The notes beneath the pieces are model-generated. The model did no database searches and was not told the DNA's origin. It worked only from the letters and a program-made list of their open reading frames with translations. The position numbers and the translations under genes are program-made. A stretch of 64,000 nt of DNA from Acinetobacter haemolyticus CIP 64.3 = MTCC 9819. GTDB taxonomy: Bacteria; Pseudomonadota; Gammaproteobacteria; Pseudomonadales; Moraxellaceae. This document shows, in pieces, positions 8,625 to 15,444 of this stretch; the first letter of the stretch is position 1, and every line of letters starts with the position of its first letter. Location: assembly GCF_000369065.1 (NCBI RefSeq), contig NZ_KB849802.1, positions 3,642 through 67,641 of the forward strand, in the 5' to 3' direction.

Positions 8625-8696
8625 AGAAAATCTCCTTGGATAAAGGTTAATCGATTTTCTACTTTTAAACTCGGTTAATTTGTGGGAGCATTACCC

Positions 8697-8720
8697 GACC
8701 GCTGCAACGGGTTGTTAGAC
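8697..8720 (-). other. Truncated attC site of cassette 6
   Basis: GTTAGAC on the plus strand (8714-8720) is the R'' box, matching the cassette 6 start TTAGAC. Only about 24 bp remain before the IS3 relic begins, so the R' half is missing and the site cannot recombine normally. Confidence 0.7.
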
Positions 8721-8726
8721 GACCGC

Positions 8727-9178
8727 CTAGGCGACATGCCAACCTCCCGCCAGCAGTGGCACTGTCGCGCAGGCTGCGCCGCCCTTTGAATCAGTGCCTG
8801 CAAATTGCACCTCTAGAACCCCAGCGCGCTTCGCCTTCGCGGCGGCTATCAGCTTGCGATGATGCCTTCGAGCCCAATCTTGGCGCGCCGAGCTACATCG
8901 GTGCCGACCTGACCGACATAGGTGCCAATGCACAAGTAGACGAACCGCTCTCCAGGGCAACCCTGAACTGCCGACCCTCTCAGGCGAATGCCGGCGGCAG
9001 AGTCTTCTACCACCTCAATTGCGAAGTCGAAGGTGATGCGATCCTTAGTTGTGGAAGTTGGCTTCACGAGTTCATCGCGACCGAGTTGAAGTGCCCACAG
9101 GATATTTGGCGGAGGCTCCACTACGACTATGCGCAGCGAAAGCACTTCCGTAGAGCTTTTCTTCTTGGATGCAGGCAT
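8727..9178 (-). pseudogene. Cassette 6: DUF5990-family protein, frameshifted
   Basis: From ATG 9178 (MPASKKKSSTEV) the frame encodes the typical DUF5990 core LRIVVVEPPPNILWALQLG and CPGERFVYLCIGTYVGQ, up to RRAKIGLEGI. It then hits a stop at 8851-8849. The rest of the domain continues in the next frame as KLIAAAKAKRAGVLEVQF and CATVPLLAGGWHVA, ending at 8727. One missing base within 8856-8866 would restore a protein of about 150 residues. DUF5990 genes are common integron cassettes; function unknown. The stop codon lies 7 bp before the remaining attC box. Confidence 0.75.
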
Positions 9179-9193
9179 GAGGTATCCGCGGTC

Positions 9194-9253
9194 GTCTAAC
9201 GCTGGAGTTAAGCCGCCGTGCATAGCTCGGTCGGCTTGAACGACTTGTTAAAT
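9194..9253 (-). other. attC site of cassette 5 (60 bp)
   Basis: R' box GTCTAAC (9194-9200, plus-strand reading) and R'' box GTTAAAT (9247-9253) flank an imperfect palindrome with the usual AGTTAAGCC and GGCTTGAAC inner boxes. Confidence 0.88.
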
Positions 9254-9302
9254 TTCTATAGCCATAAGAATTCATGACTATCAGTAAATCCAAATTTTCA
9301 AT

Positions 9303-9710
9303 CTAAGAAAGACTTGTAATTCTCGCGTAGTTGATATTTAGATACTCCCAACCATCCTCAATCAACTCGCGGATTGTATGTAGATATACGTCAGCCAAAT
9401 CATGCCCGCCAAAATGTTGATGAGGCGTTTCTAGGTCTAACGCAGCATTCGCTGGAACTAAATGGAAAAATTCACGCCTAGGATTTACCCGGTGCCCTCT
9501 CATGACTTCATGAGCTGCTTCCTCTGCCAACTTCATATTTGGCACATACCAAACATATTGAAAGTACATAGGCATTGCCGTGCCAGATGAGTGTAATTGC
9601 TGTACTCTTCTAACAGGATCTACCGAGAGTCCTATCTTAATTTCATTCGGATTTGTGCTATTGACAAGAATGTATATATAGCCAGGGCCTTTTGGTGATT
9701 TTCCAGCCAT
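9303..9710 (-). CDS. Cassette 5: GIY-YIG nuclease family protein (T5orf172/Mug113 type)
   Basis: 135 residues. The GYIYILVN start (residues 10-17) gives the GIY-YIG-like strands, followed by IKIGLSVDPVRRVQQLH (residues 27-43), where the conserved Arg sits, and EEAAHEVMRG plus NPRREFFHLV, the E..H and R-E-F-F pattern of T5orf172/Mug113 proteins. Members are found in phages and defence-type islands; substrate unknown. The cassette has about 95 bp between its start and ATG 9710, long enough for its own promoter, and 50 bp between stop and attC. No obvious ribosome site precedes ATG 9710. Confidence 0.78.
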   Translation of the reverse strand: MAGKSPKGPGYIYILVNSTNPNEIKIGLSVDPVRRVQQLHSSGTAMPMYFQYVWYVPNMKLAEEAAHEVMRGHRVNPRREFFHLVPANAALDLETPHQHFGGHDLADVYLHTIRELIEDGWEYLNINYARITSLS

Positions 9711-9799
9711 AAAATCAAATCTCTATATAAGAACTTTTAAAAGTATAGTTTACAGTCAATCCCCTGAATATTCATGACAAGCTATCGATGCTGATTGAA

Positions 9800-9937
9800 A
9801 TTTAACGCCTTGCTAACCGGCAGACAAAGTGGTGATGCTTTTGTGCAATAATGAGCATAGCGAATGCACAAAAGGAGCGCCGCTTTGGCTGTCCAGCGGA
9901 GCCGAAGGCGTAGCGGTGGTTGAGCAACTTGTTATGT
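9800..9937 (-). other. attC site of cassette 4 (138 bp)
   Basis: R' box ATTTAAC (9800-9806) and R'' box GTTATGT (9931-9937) flank a long imperfect palindrome (TTTGTGCA at 9840-9847 and TGCACAAA at 9865-9872 form the apical stem). At 138 bp it is near the upper end of known attC lengths. Confidence 0.82.
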
Positions 9938-10186
9938 GTGCTTTCTGCATATTTCAGCAAGCTCCTCAATGACCATGGCCTTAACCCCTGAATTTAATTG
10001 GCTATTTTTTTCTAACGCGTCACTAAGCACATTATTGATTTCAATCAGTTCTTCTTTCTCGCAACGCAGTCGCCAGATATCAGCCTTCACAGGTGCAGTT
10101 CTCGTTTGAGACTTTAGCAGCGGAGAAATTTTAACATTCTCTTCCAGAATAGAAGCTGCCATTTGAGATATGTAAAATTCAATCAA
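9932..10186 (-). CDS. Cassette 4: small hypothetical protein
   Basis: 84 residues from a TTG start at 10186 preceded by GGAAAG; an ATG eight codons later (10162) is the alternative. Mostly helical with a likely coiled coil (about 38-80, RLRCEKEELIEINNVLSDAL). No membrane segment, no signal peptide, and no family recognised. The stop codon overlaps the attC R'' box, as is common in tightly packed cassettes. Confidence 0.6.
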   Translation of the reverse strand: MIEFYISQMAASILEENVKISPLLKSQTRTAPVKADIWRLRCEKEELIEINNVLSDALEKNSQLNSGVKAMVIEELAEICRKHT

Positions 10187-10234
10187 CTTTCCAGCGCCCC
10201 TAATTTATGCCCTTATGACTCTGACTCTGATGAC

Positions 10235-10298
10235 ACATAACGTTTGAGCTCAGGCCGCGGCCCGTCAGGGCCGTCGCGCCTGCAGCGAATTGTTAGGC
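10235..10298 (-). other. attC site of cassette 3 (64 bp)
   Basis: R' box ACATAAC (10235-10241) and R'' box GTTAGGC (10292-10298) around an imperfect GC-rich palindrome (GGCCGCGGCCC / GGGCCGTCGCGCC). Confidence 0.88.
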
Positions 10299-10721
10299 AT
10301 AGGCAACCTGTGGCTCGCCAAATGCCTGCTTAAACTTAAATATGTCCTTTCCAACGACAAAGACCCGATATCTGGTGTCGTTGCGAGTATGGTACGCAGG
10401 TATGTCGTTCCTGATCGCTTTGATGCCAACGGACGCCAGCCGAGACTCCATAGCTTCTGCGGCAGCCTTCTCTTTGTAGAATCCAACTATATGCCAGTGC
10501 TCCATTCTCATGATGAAGTCATAGAAGAACTGACATGCTTCTTCTTCAGAGCGTGAACTAAAGATTGGTGGTTCATCTACCCCACGCTCTGTATAGAAAA
10601 CGGACCAGGTGCCGCCACTCTCTCGGAGGCTGTAAACGTCGCTCCCATGGCCATTCACCACGAAGTTTTCCGGGCTGCATCCCTCTGCTGTGAGTTTCTC
10701 TGAAATCTGGGAGGAGTTCAT
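10293..10721 (-). CDS. Cassette 3: hypothetical protein with two small alpha/beta halves
   Basis: 142 residues from ATG 10721 (GAGGAG just upstream on the minus strand). The first half (about 1-75) reads as a small alpha/beta domain (DVYSLRESGGTWSVFYTERG, EEACQFFYDFIMRMEHWHIV). The second (about 76-142) resembles a compact SPOR- or DUF2007-like fold by pattern only (IVGFYKEKAAAEAMESRLAS, YRVFVVGKDIFKFKQAF). The N-terminal half has the look of small immunity proteins, but I cannot assign it to a family. The stop overlaps the attC. Confidence 0.65.
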   Translation of the reverse strand: MNSSQISEKLTAEGCSPENFVVNGHGSDVYSLRESGGTWSVFYTERGVDEPPIFSSRSEEEACQFFYDFIMRMEHWHIVGFYKEKAAAEAMESRLASVGIKAIRNDIPAYHTRNDTRYRVFVVGKDIFKFKQAFGEPQVAYA

Positions 10722-10727
10722 TCCTAT

Positions 10728-10794
10728 GCCTAACGTAGAGCTAACCGGACTGCGCGGCTTTCTGCGCAGGTCCGGTTGAGCGCCGGGTTATGCC
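10728..10794 (-). other. attC site of cassette 2 (67 bp)
   Basis: R' box GCCTAAC (10728-10734) and R'' box GTTATGCC (10787-10794) around CCGGACTGCGCGG / CTGCGCAGGTCCGG. Confidence 0.88.
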
Positions 10795-11243
10795 GGAATG
10801 GCAATGTGATAGACAAAGAATTGTTCATCACGCCTCCAGCCCGCAGATTGATAAAGGGACTGGGCTGTCTCATTGTTCGTTGCTGTTGATAACGAGACAC
10901 GAACAGCCCCCAATGATTTTGCAAAATCAGTAGCAGCGGACATCAATTTTGAGGCAACGCCTTTCCTGCGAGCTTGCTCATGCACGAAAAGATCGTTGAG
11001 CACGAACACACGAGCAAGCGATACCGACGAAAAACTGGGATAGAGCTGGGTGAAACCAACAGGTGTATTGCCTTCATGTGCAATGAATAAGACCGACTCG
11101 CCGTGATTGAAGCGGGCGAGCAAAAACTCGCGCGCGGCGGAAATGTCGCTAGGGCGACCATAGAACTGACGATAGCCATCAAGGAGTGGTACAAGAGCCT
11201 CAAGGTCAGAAAGAACGGCTTGGCGAACGATGATATTGCTCAT
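10788..11243 (-). CDS. Cassette 2: GNAT-family N-acetyltransferase
   Basis: 151 residues from ATG 11243 with a GGAGAAAT ribosome site. GNAT fold: N-terminal VRQAVLSDLEALVPLLDGY, the acetyl-CoA-binding segment VFVLNDLFVHEQARRKGVASKLM (R/Q-x-x-G-x-G/A pattern, about residues 95-102), and the C-terminal NETAQSLYQSAGWRRDEQFFVYHI motif. The acceptor substrate cannot be predicted. The closest look-alikes are unspecific GNAT cassettes, not the AAC(3) or AAC(6') aminoglycoside enzymes; no resistance phenotype is claimed. Confidence 0.88.
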   Translation of the reverse strand: MSNIIVRQAVLSDLEALVPLLDGYRQFYGRPSDISAAREFLLARFNHGESVLFIAHEGNTPVGFTQLYPSFSSVSLARVFVLNDLFVHEQARRKGVASKLMSAATDFAKSLGAVRVSLSTATNNETAQSLYQSAGWRRDEQFFVYHIAIPA

Positions 11244-11258
11244 ATTTCTCCGTAGGAG

Positions 11259-11319
11259 GCATAACGCCTGAATTAAGCCGCGCCGCGAAGCGGCGTCGGC
11301 TTGAATGAATTGTTAGAGC
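11259..11319 (-). other. attC site of cassette 1, aadA-like (about 60 bp)
   Basis: R' box GGCATAAC (11258-11265) and R'' box GTTAGAGCC (11312-11320). The inner sequence AAGCCGCGCCGCGAAGCGGC is, from memory, the same as that of the attC of aadA-type resistance cassettes of mobile integrons. Confidence 0.9.
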
Positions 11320-11753
11320 CCACTACGCGAGCTCCGTATCTCTCTAGATGAGTGTGGCCAGCTACGGCCAGTTCTTGCGCAACTGTACTCTTTTCCGGTG
11401 GCTGAAACTAAGCGAACGATGCACACGAATGGGTGGCCGGACGAGCTAAATTGCGGTTCCGGGTAGCCTCCAAACGAGCCAAACTCCACTGTGATGAGTG
11501 CGGAGGCTAGTGGGCGGCCAGCTAGGCGATTTGCCAAATAGGTGGAGTAGCGAGATGCGGCAGCATCTGAGGCAACTCCATTTGGCACGCCTTGTTCTGA
11601 AAGAAGGTTTAGCTCTACGTGCGTTTCTCCGCGATTCTTCAACTCCAGGTGGAGCATGCCGATTCCCCAGTAGCCTTGGATATCGTTGTTGCGGCTTATG
11701 AAGGTATCCGCCAAGCCACAGGCCAATCCCTTCAGGTCGCGAGTATTCAGCAT
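11313..11753 (-). CDS. Cassette 1: hypothetical protein
   Basis: 146 residues from ATG 11753 (MLNTRDLKGLACGLADTFIS), 11 bp inside the cassette boundary. The longer frame from 11867 crosses attI and is not credible. Visible features are a conserved-looking core (DIQGYWGIGMLHLELKNRG, TVEFGSFGGYPEPQF) without membrane segments. I do not recognise a family. As the attI-proximal cassette it is the one best expressed from a cassette promoter. Its stop codon is inside the attC R'' box. Confidence 0.65.
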   Translation of the reverse strand: MLNTRDLKGLACGLADTFISRNNDIQGYWGIGMLHLELKNRGETHVELNLLSEQGVPNGVASDAAASRYSTYLANRLAGRPLASALITVEFGSFGGYPEPQFSSSGHPFVCIVRLVSATGKEYSCARTGRSWPHSSREIRSSRSGL

Positions 11754-11755
11754 GT

Positions 11756-11794
11756 GGGCTCTAACTATAGTTATACGGCAAATTGCCATATAAC
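11756..11794 (-). other. attI recombination site (first cassette junction)
   Basis: The junction core GTTAGAGCC on the minus strand (11765-11757) opens cassette 1. Immediately outside it are the 10-bp palindrome AACTATAGTT (11763-11772) and a 25-bp imperfect palindrome with GTTATA/TATAAC arms (11770-11794). These fit the paired integrase-binding simple sites of an attI, placed between intI and the first cassette as expected. Confidence 0.7.
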
Positions 11795-11821
11795 TTTCTA
11801 AAAAATTGATGCATAATTTTC

Positions 11822-11851
11822 TGTATACTCTATTAAGGTTTAGTTTTTCAA
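11822..11851 (-). promoter_or_regulatory. Candidate cassette promoter (Pc)
   Basis: Minus-strand TTGAAA (11851-11846), an 18-bp spacer and TATACA (11827-11822) lie between intI and attI, pointing into the array. This is where Pc promoters sit in integrons whose promoter is outside intI. First cassette ATG is about 70 bp downstream. Confidence 0.5.
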
Positions 11852-11893
11852 AATATAATACGGACACAAAATAATCACGTCAAGTGTCTTATT

Positions 11894-12874
11894 ATGGATA
11901 TTCATTCACAAATTAAATCATTGAAGCTACTTGATAAAGTAGCTTATATTGCACGTTATAGACACTTGAGTCTTTCGACTGAAAGAACTTATGCACAATG
12001 AATTAAGCGTTATGTTTTATTTCATAACAAGCAACATCCCATACAATTAAATGAACAACATATAAAAAGTTATCTGGCATATTTAGTCAATAAAAACGGC
12101 GTTAGTAAATCTACACATAAACAAGCTTTAAGTGCTTTAATTTTTTTGTATAAAGACGTACTCAATATTGAATTGCCACATATAGATGACTTGGAAAGAC
12201 CAAAAATCACGCCAAGACTTCCCGTAGTACTTTCCAAAGAAGAATTAAATGCCATTTTTAGCCACTTAAACCCTGAAGATTTATTTAAATGCCAGTTACT
12301 TTATGGCACAGGAATGCGTTTACTCGAGATGTATCAATTACGGATTAAAGATATTGATTTTGGTTTAAATCAAATTACAGTCCGAGCTGCCAAAGGAGAC
12401 AAAGACAGAATCACCATACTTCCACAAAAAATCAGCACGCTATTACAAAATCAAATCCAGCACGCAAAACTTTTTTTTGATCAAGACCGAAATCTTGGAA
12501 AAAATGGAATTTATCTTCCTGATGCACTTGCCAAGAAATATCCTTATGCTGCAACACAATTTGCTTGGTTTTGGCTTTTTCCAGCTTCACATGAATCCAC
12601 CGATCCTAGAAGTAAAATCGTGCGAAGACACCATCAACATGAACAAACCTTGCAACGAAATTTCAAAACAGCAGTTCTTAAAGCAAATATCTCCAAACCA
12701 GCAACTTTACACACCTTACGCCATAGTTTTGCTACACATCTATTACAAGCAGGGCAAGACATTCGGACAGTGCAACAACTTTTAGGACATAGTAGCGTAA
12801 AAACAACAATGATTTATACCCATGTCCTTGCAGTAAATAAACTGGGAACAATCAGTCCACTAGATTTTATTTGA
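11894..12874 (+). pseudogene. intI: Integron integrase, inactivated by one in-frame stop
   Basis: A 326-codon tyrosine-recombinase frame, colinear throughout, except for TGA at codon 36 (11999-12001). The surrounding residues [16 protein letters not shown] match the N-terminal domain of IntI proteins, where this position is Trp (TGG), so one base change explains it. Downstream all catalytic parts are present: the first Arg in [34 protein letters not shown] (HxxR), [16 protein letters not shown] (His and Tyr). The integron-specific insert [20 protein letters not shown] is also there. A restart at ATG 12146 would lack the N-terminal domain. Codon usage is AT-rich like the host, unlike the cassettes. 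Confidence 0.92.
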
Positions 12875-12881
12875 TAGCTAC
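12874..12881. repeat. Left target-site duplication of IS66 element
   Basis: ATAGCTAC, identical to 15373-15380. It starts on the last base of the intI stop codon. Confidence 0.95.
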
Positions 12882-12967
12882 GTAAGCATCCGGCTAACAC
12901 AGCCTTACCAAGCGATCCTATAAGCCTTAATTTAGTTCCCACCTAAAAACAAGTGGGGACTTAATCC

Positions 12968-13351
12968 ATGAACATGGATATATATTCAGCAACACCTCCT
13001 GTTGCTAAAAAACGCCGAAAATACAGCAAAGAATTCAAACTCAGTATTGTCAATGCCTGCAAAAATCCTAATACCTCGATCGCTTCGGTCGCACTGCAAC
13101 ATAGTATTAATGCCAACCTTGTCAGTCGTTGGATCAGGATCTTCAGCCATCATGAGGGTGCCGTGCAGGATCCTACTCATGTGAATCCAGCATTTATTGC
13201 TTTGCCTTACACTGCTGCAATCAGCCAACCTATTGATGAGAGGATCACGTTGTGTATCACCGTGCCTCATACGAATAATGATATTCAGCTAAAATGGCAG
13301 ACATCAGAAATACCTGCCTTGGCAGAATTACTCAAGGCACTTGCAACATGA
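12968..13351 (+). CDS. tnpA: IS66 accessory protein TnpA
   Basis: 127 residues with an N-terminal helix-turn-helix (about 16-65: KKRRKYSKEFKLSIVNAC, NANLVSRWIR) of the transposase-8 type. TnpA is required with TnpB and TnpC for IS66 transposition. Its stop overlaps the tnpB start in ATGA (13348-13351), the usual translational coupling in this family. Confidence 0.9.
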   Translation: MNMDIYSATPPVAKKRRKYSKEFKLSIVNACKNPNTSIASVALQHSINANLVSRWIRIFSHHEGAVQDPTHVNPAFIALPYTAAISQPIDERITLCITVPHTNNDIQLKWQTSEIPALAELLKALAT

Positions 13352-13683
13352 TCCGCATTGATGAAATCTGGTTGTCTACTCAGCCCATGGACATGCGTGC
13401 AGGTATGGATACGACCATGGCTCAGGTGGTGAGAGCCTTTGGCTACATCAAACCGCATTGTGCTTACCTGTTCTGTAATAAACGTGGCCATCGCATGAAA
13501 GTGCTGGTACATGATGGATTGGGCATCTGGCTGTGTGCCCGGCGGCTGGAACAGGGCAAATTTCACTGGGCTCAAGTTCACCAAGGTGAAACCGTGGCCC
13601 TCAGCCCGGAACAGTTACAGGCACTGATCCAAGGTTTGCCCTGGCAGCGCATTGGACGACAGCAGGTGGTGACGATGCTTTAA
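13348..13683 (+). CDS. tnpB: IS66 accessory protein TnpB
   Basis: 111 residues starting MIRIDEIWLSTQPMDMRAGM, the conserved opening of IS66 Orf2 (PF05717 type). ATG 13348 overlaps the tnpA stop; an upstream in-frame ATG at 13294 lies within tnpA and is not used by the family. Contains the conserved CNKRGHRMKVLVHDGLGIWL core. Not related to the RNA-guided TnpB nucleases of IS200/IS605. Confidence 0.92.
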   Translation: MIRIDEIWLSTQPMDMRAGMDTTMAQVVRAFGYIKPHCAYLFCNKRGHRMKVLVHDGLGIWLCARRLEQGKFHWAQVHQGETVALSPEQLQALIQGLPWQRIGRQQVVTML

Positions 13684-13757
13684 ACCAGGCTCGACCATTC
13701 TGCTATTCTCCAAACGTTCTATTTCATTCTTCTCATGACCTCAGGCATACTGCGGTC

Positions 13758-15341
13758 ATGAATACGCTGCCTGACTTAAGCCAACTGACCCATGAACAAC
13801 TGCTGGAATTCACCAGGCAGTTGGCGCTGCAGCATCAGTCTCTAGCACAATCAAACCAACAATTGGATGCCAAAGTTCAACATCTTTCTATTCTCAATCA
13901 AAAATACGAGCATGAACTGGCGCTGTTTAAAAAGCACAAATTCGCCCAAAAGAATGAACACTTAACGGCAAAACAAATCCATCTGTGGGATGAAGCGGTT
14001 GAAGAAGATATTGCCGCGGTTGATCTAGAACTGGAACGGCTAAATGCAGATAAAACCAATGCAGCGACACAGAAAGCCAAAACCAATAAACCTAAACGTC
14101 GACCACTGCCAGATCATCTACACACCATCCGTATTGAGCATGAACCTGCATCAACCCAATGTGCTTGTGGCTGCCAACTCCGTCGTATCGGCGAAGATGT
14201 CAGTGAAAAACTGCATTTCAGACCGGCACAGTTCTATAAGGAACAGCATGTGCGTGGTAAATGGGTCTGTGATCAGTGTGACACTCTAACTCAGCAAGCG
14301 ATGCCCGCCTATGTGATTGATAAAGGCATTGCTTCACCTGAATTGCTCAGCCATGTGCTGGTATCGAAGTATGCCGATCATTTGCCGCTGTACCGTCAGC
14401 GCCTGATCTATCAGCGGGCTGGCATTGATCTGTCCAGATCCACTTTATCTGACTGGATAGGTCGCTGCGGTGTAGAACTGGAACCTCTGGCCAATGCCTT
14501 AAAAGAGGTGGTGCTGCAACAGCGGGTGCTGCATGCAGATGAAACACCGGTCACCATCATGCGGATGGGTGAGAATAATAAAAAACCGAAGAAAGGTTAT
14601 GTCTGGGCCTATGCCACCACACAGTATAATCCAGTTCAGGCGGTGATCTATGACTTTCAGGATAGTCGTTCAGGCCAGCATGCTGAAGAGTTCTTGAAAG
14701 GCTGGCAGGGCTATCTAGTCTGTGATGATTACAGTGGTTATAAAGCACGTTTTAAATCAGGCCAGGTGATTGAGGTGGGGTGCATGGCCCATGCACGTCG
14801 TAAATTCCATGAACTGCATGTAACTGGGAAAAGTCAGGTTGCTGAACAGGCCTTAGTGCTGATTCAGAAACTGTATGCGATAGAAGCAGAACTCAGGAAA
14901 AAGACCGATGGTACAGCGGAAGACCGCCGCGAATACCGACAACAGCATAGTCAACCAGTGATGCAACAACTATATGAATGGCTCAACCAACATCATCTGA
15001 CAGTGCCATCGAGTTCTCCCACCGCCAAGGCTATCAATTACACTCTGAAGCGTTGGCCAGCCTTAAGCCGCTATCTGGATGATGGCAATCTACCGATATG
15101 CAACAATTGGGTAGAGAATCAGATGCGTCCCTGGGCGTTGGGACGCAAGAACTGGCTGTTTGCAGGTTCGCTGCGCAGTGGTCAGCGAGCGGCAAACATC
15201 ATGACTTTAATCCAGTCAGCAAAGCTGAATGGCTTGGATCCGTATGCCTATTTAAGTGATGTGCTGAAAAGGTTACCGACACACAAAGTGACCCAAATTG
15301 AAGAATTGCTGCCGCACTGCTGGAAACCTAAATCGAATTAA
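13758..15341 (+). CDS. tnpC: IS66-family transposase TnpC
   Basis: 527 residues. There is an N-terminal coiled coil (about 12-55). A zinc-binding segment follows (about residues 134-180: CACGCQLRRIGEDVSEKL, VCDQCDTL). The DDE core has LHADETPVTIMR, CDDYSGYKARF, and the late glutamate in NNWVENQMRPWALGRKNWLFAG. The C-terminal domain (SGQRAANIMTLIQSAKLNG, DVLKRLPTH) is complete. Full family length with no frameshift, so the element should be active. Confidence 0.95.
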   Translation: MNTLPDLSQLTHEQLLEFTRQLALQHQSLAQSNQQLDAKVQHLSILNQKYEHELALFKKHKFAQKNEHLTAKQIHLWDEAVEEDIAAVDLELERLNADKTNAATQKAKTNKPKRRPLPDHLHTIRIEHEPASTQCACGCQLRRIGEDVSEKLHFRPAQFYKEQHVRGKWVCDQCDTLTQQAMPAYVIDKGIASPELLSHVLVSKYADHLPLYRQRLIYQRAGIDLSRSTLSDWIGRCGVELEPLANALKEVVLQQRVLHADETPVTIMRMGENNKKPKKGYVWAYATTQYNPVQAVIYDFQDSRSGQHAEEFLKGWQGYLVCDDYSGYKARFKSGQVIEVGCMAHARRKFHELHVTGKSQVAEQALVLIQKLYAIEAELRKKTDGTAEDRREYRQQHSQPVMQQLYEWLNQHHLTVPSSSPTAKAINYTLKRWPALSRYLDDGNLPICNNWVENQMRPWALGRKNWLFAGSLRSGQRAANIMTLIQSAKLNGLDPYAYLSDVLKRLPTHKVTQIEELLPHCWKPKSN

Positions 15342-15372
15342 AAAATAGGTATGGGATTCAGCGGACGCTTAC

Positions 15373-15380
15373 ATAGCTAC
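15373..15380. repeat. Right target-site duplication of IS66 element
   Basis: ATAGCTAC, identical to 12874-12881. Confidence 0.95.
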
Positions 15381-15417
15381 AGCTTATAAGCACACCAATA
15401 ATATTTTCCAATTTAAA

Positions 15418-15444
15418 AAACCCCAATGTCACCATTGGGGTTTT
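15418..15444 (-). terminator. Rho-independent terminator of sucCD
   Basis: AAACCCCAATG, short loop, CATTGGGGTTTT. It has A and T runs on both sides, so it can act on both strands; sucD ends 22 bp to the right. Confidence 0.85.

Larger units (their letters stand above)
7970..8695 (-). mobile_element. IS3-family element with internal deletions (about 726 bp)
   Basis: Imperfect terminal inverted repeats GGTAATACCCCCC (7970) and, inward from the right end, GGTAATGCTCCCAC (8695) bound a shrunken IS3-type element on the minus strand. orfA is intact, but orfB has lost a short segment in its middle and everything after LDQLI, where it abuts the left end. Complete relatives are about 1.2-1.3 kb. No target duplication is evident. 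The right end lies inside the attC site of the last integron cassette. It cannot move by itself but keeps both ends. Confidence 0.7.
8697..11764 (-). mobile_element. Integron cassette array, six cassettes
   Basis: Between the IS3 relic and the integrase gene lie six one-gene modules, each ending in an attC site whose R'' box is complementary to the first bases of the same cassette. Cassette bounds, from attI outward: 11265-11764, 10734-11264, 10241-10733, 9806-10240, 9200-9805, and 9199 to about 8697 (truncated). All genes are on the minus strand, reading away from intI, the canonical arrangement. The cassettes are visibly richer in GC than the Acinetobacter backbone and the adjoining intI, which points to capture from other hosts. 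attC lengths differ (60, 67, 64, 138 and 60 bp), unlike the uniform attC sites of large sedentary arrays. Confidence 0.92.
12882..15372 (+). mobile_element. IS66-family insertion sequence, 2491 bp
   Basis: Begins GTAAGCATCCGGC and ends with the complement of GTAAGCGTCCGC, and is flanked by a perfect 8-bp duplication, the size typical for IS66. It carries tnpA, tnpB and tnpC in order on the plus strand, all intact. The perfect duplication and intact genes indicate a recent insertion. Its GC content is higher than that of its surroundings. Confidence 0.95.

Noticed and set aside
8756..9199. 147-codon plus-strand ORF over cassette 6
   Set aside because: It runs opposite to cassette orientation, while the minus strand encodes a recognisable DUF5990 protein.
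11754..11867. N-terminal extension of cassette 1 protein
   Set aside because: It would cross the attI junction and the candidate promoter; ATG 11753 lies just inside the cassette.
11999..12001. TGA in intI as selenocysteine or programmed read-through
   Set aside because: The family residue is Trp, one base from TGA, and no structure supporting recoding follows. A nonsense mutation is simpler.
12146..12874. Separate short integrase gene starting at 12146
   Set aside because: It is in the same frame as the upstream intI segment and lacks the N-terminal DNA-binding domain; it is the distal part of the interrupted gene.
13348..13683. IS66 TnpB as an RNA-guided nuclease
   Set aside because: The shared name is coincidental; the protein is 111 residues without a RuvC domain.
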